This document shows positions 61,977 to 64,000 of a stretch of DNA of 64,000 nt, in pieces (the first letter of the stretch is position 1; every line of letters starts with the position of its first letter). The DNA lies in the NCBI GenBank assembly GCA_030770545.1, contig CM061097.1, forward strand, positions 17,006,501 through 17,070,500, written 5' to 3'. The notes beneath the pieces were generated by a model. That model saw nothing but the letters and a program-made list of their open reading frames with translations. It was not told the DNA's origin and did no database searches. Source of the stretch: Macropodus opercularis. Taxonomy: Eukaryota > Chordata > Actinopteri > Anabantiformes > Osphronemidae. The translations under genes and the position numbers were made by a program.

Positions 61977-63690
61977 AAATAATTAAGCAAACTTAAATAA
62001 ACTGATACCTGATATCACCCCAATATGACTAATATGGTCACTCACGCACGTTGTGGCTGCTCCCTCCTTTGATCTCTTATTTGTCTTTAGAGCAAACCTC
62101 GATGTTGACCGAATCACAACTGAAAACCCTATTGGAGTCGCATATACTATAGTTTACAAGCACACAGGTGACTAAGCTGAGACCCTATCACAAACAATGA
62201 AGACTGCACTGCACTTAAAGTGTTGTATGAGACCAATGGCCAGCCTTCCCACCATCAGCAATTAGTGCAAGTGTAAGCATTGAGTGAAGACATTGAAGGT
62301 TTACCTACTGTATGGAGATCACCACTGTCCCAGTGGGGCTTCCAATCCCGTGAACCACTCACGACAGCAGGTAAACGCTGGTTCTACCCCTCGCCTTTTT
62401 ACAGACATTGCGCTAAGCAACAAGGCACAACACTGCACATTAGAGAGCTACGGCTAACAGGCTACCTGTGTACTGCACATTCCAGGCGTAAAATTCCACA
62501 ATTCTTTAAACCTCATAATAACACGCAACTTGCATGGCTCGATTACACTGCGATGGAGTGACGGCGTACAAAATGTAAAGATCAGACAGAACTGAAGATC
62601 AGCTCACCCACACTGTCTGAAGTAAAAGGTGAGTTTAGTGAACACAGTCTTGGGGGAAAGGTCATATTAAAGAAAACTGTTTAAACATTTTAGAATGACC
62701 ACACCAGTAGACAATCTGGTTTGCTGAACTACATGGCATGTGTGACACAGCCATTTATTTCATAGATGAGGATAGATGAGAACAAAATCTTCTGTTTCTG
62801 ATAAAAGTGGGCTGAACACAGAGGAAGCTGATAGCACAGCTACTATTGTTGAGCTTATTGCAAACTGGAACACTTATAGCTGCAGTTCTTTGCAGATCAA
62901 CCTTATGTCAATCTGTCTGTCTGGCCTCTCTGCCATCGAGGCAAGCGCTTACGTCCTGGTGATGGTGATGGTATTGTGATCTGGTCAGACACATACACTT
63001 CTACATGCCTTGTTGTTTTTCATCATGTTTTTCATGTTTTGGGAAAGCCTTTCCACTGAAACCACACATCTGCCACATTATCAACTTAGTTTTCTTTTTC
63101 GTGTTTGTGTGAAAACCAGGTTTTCTCAACTAGAGGTGTAGAAAACACAGAGCTGGGAAGAGGACACCCCTGTGAAACAAGGAGCCTCTGTGTTCACAGT
63201 ATTCTGTTGTCATGTTATAGCTTGACTCCAAAATAGACTGTGATAAGTCACACAGCTTGTGGGATTGAGCAAGCGTGAACGTTTACTCTGCACTGAGAGA
63301 GAACTGGTGGGACAAGCAAGAGCTGTGAAAACTGGAGCTGTCAGTGTCTATTTCAGTTTACACTGTAGCTTTTGAACTGGAATGTGCTCATGTCTTTGCT
63401 CATCATCACTTTTTGTCAGTGAGCAAACCTTCCCAATGCAAGCTGGTCGTTAACTGAGAGCATGAGACTGTGTGGGTGAAGGGAACTAGCACTTAGTCTG
63501 ACTTGCAAATATCCTAACTTAACGTTCTAGTGAACACAATGGAAATGTATTCATCAAAACTAAGCCACAGTCACTGGCAGACAAACTCACACGTTCACCC
63601 TGTACTTGAGCAACCAGAAGAAAGCAGCAATGTGAACAGTCAACTCACTCTCTCCCTACTATTTAGGAAAACGCCACCTGCCTGAGCTAG
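61977..63690. other. No gene recognised; probably 3' flank or UTR of the right-edge gene
   Basis: No domain is recognisable in the 93-codon plus-strand frame at 62280-62561. Part of this stretch may be the 3'UTR of the minus-strand gene ending at 63696; candidate AATAAA signals exist near 62750 and overlapping the stop. Nothing firmer can be said. Confidence 0.35.
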
Positions 63691-63695
63691 GAGAT

Positions 63696-64000
63696 TTATT
63701 CCTGCAGATTGTTACTGGAATAAAAACAGGATGTTTCTGACATAGTTTTGGAGACGCTTCTTGATGACCCATTTGATGTCAGGTCGTGGAAGGAGGTATG
63801 TGCCCTGGCCACAACTGCAGGACCTTGTGCCTCTGTTGCCTTGATCTTGGGCTGCTCCATGTCATCTACAGCCTGGACAACGGTAGACACAGTGGTCTCC
63901 ATCCGGCTGGCCTTATATACGCTGGTCTGGGTCTGAAGGTAACGGGTGGACTTGAGTTCTAGGCCTTCATAAGACCCTTCAGGGACACAGGGGCAGCAAC
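63696..64000 (-). CDS. Terminal coding exon of an unrecognised gene (continues off right edge)
   Basis: A frame open for 101 codons from the window edge down to the TAA at 63696-63698. Near the edge it has a Cys-rich CCPCVPEGSYEG, then ELKSTRYLQTQTSVYKASRM, ETTVSTVVQAVDDMEQPKIK, and a Ser/Thr-rich end SETSCFYSSNNLQE. Codon choice is GC-rich at third positions (CTG, CAG, ACC, AAG), unlike the AT-rich surroundings, which supports real coding. The Ser/Thr/Tyr-rich, charged, domain-free composition suits a cytoplasmic tail, but that is inference. I do not recognise the family. No splice acceptor is obvious before the edge, so the exon continues outward. Confidence 0.65.
   Translation of the reverse strand, partial: CCPCVPEGSYEGLELKSTRYLQTQTSVYKASRMETTVSTVVQAVDDMEQPKIKATEAQGPAVVARAHTSFHDLTSNGSSRSVSKTMSETSCFYSSNNLQE

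Overview
This window is vertebrate nuclear DNA, almost certainly from a ray-finned (teleost) fish. It has intron-split genes with GT/AG junctions, a vertebrate condensin subunit gene and a SNARE gene, L2-clade LINE tails of the kind common in teleosts, a fish-type tRNA-derived repeat, a Ty3/Gypsy element, and long TA/CA microsatellites. There are no operons and no CRISPR or bacterial features. I had only the sequence, so family assignments rest on recognised motifs and on exon phase bookkeeping.

Left part (1-23.5 kb): all genes recognised here are on the minus strand. ncaph (condensin I subunit H) can be reconstructed completely. It has a non-coding first exon near 23.33-23.40 kb and 17 coding exons between 22811 and 16405, every phase closes, and the product is 696 residues. 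To its left lies vamp8 (an endobrevin-type R-SNARE) with coding exons 14429-14443, 11889-12053 and 10725-10910, a 121-residue product and a long 3'UTR to about 9.2 kb. The first 4.3 kb is a decayed direct copy of the ncaph 3' half plus the vamp8 start exon. Copies of ncaph exons 11 and 13-16 survive with frameshifts, exons 12, 17 and 18 are gone, and a vamp8-like start exon with an intact donor sits at 68-82. The rest of that second vamp8 copy must lie beyond the left edge if it survives. So the locus carries a tandem ncaph-vamp8 duplication in which the ncaph copy has died.

Middle (23.5-48 kb): no gene could be recognised. The stretch holds several L2-clade LINE fragments (30.2, 34.6-35.5, 39.5 and 42.0-44.0 kb), a SINE inserted in one of them, microsatellites, LTR-like repeats, and one unexplained 115-codon open frame at 37.2 kb.

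Right part (48-64 kb): a palindrome-rich satellite with a higher-order repeat of about 0.85 kb (48.36-50.28 kb) abuts an internally deleted Ty3/Gypsy element (50.29-53.70 kb). A quiet region follows. At 58.0-61.98 kb is a composite of tRNA-like modules, inverted termini and a 743-bp-spaced duplication. At the right edge, a minus-strand terminal coding exon (stop at 63696-63698) belongs to a gene that continues out of the window.
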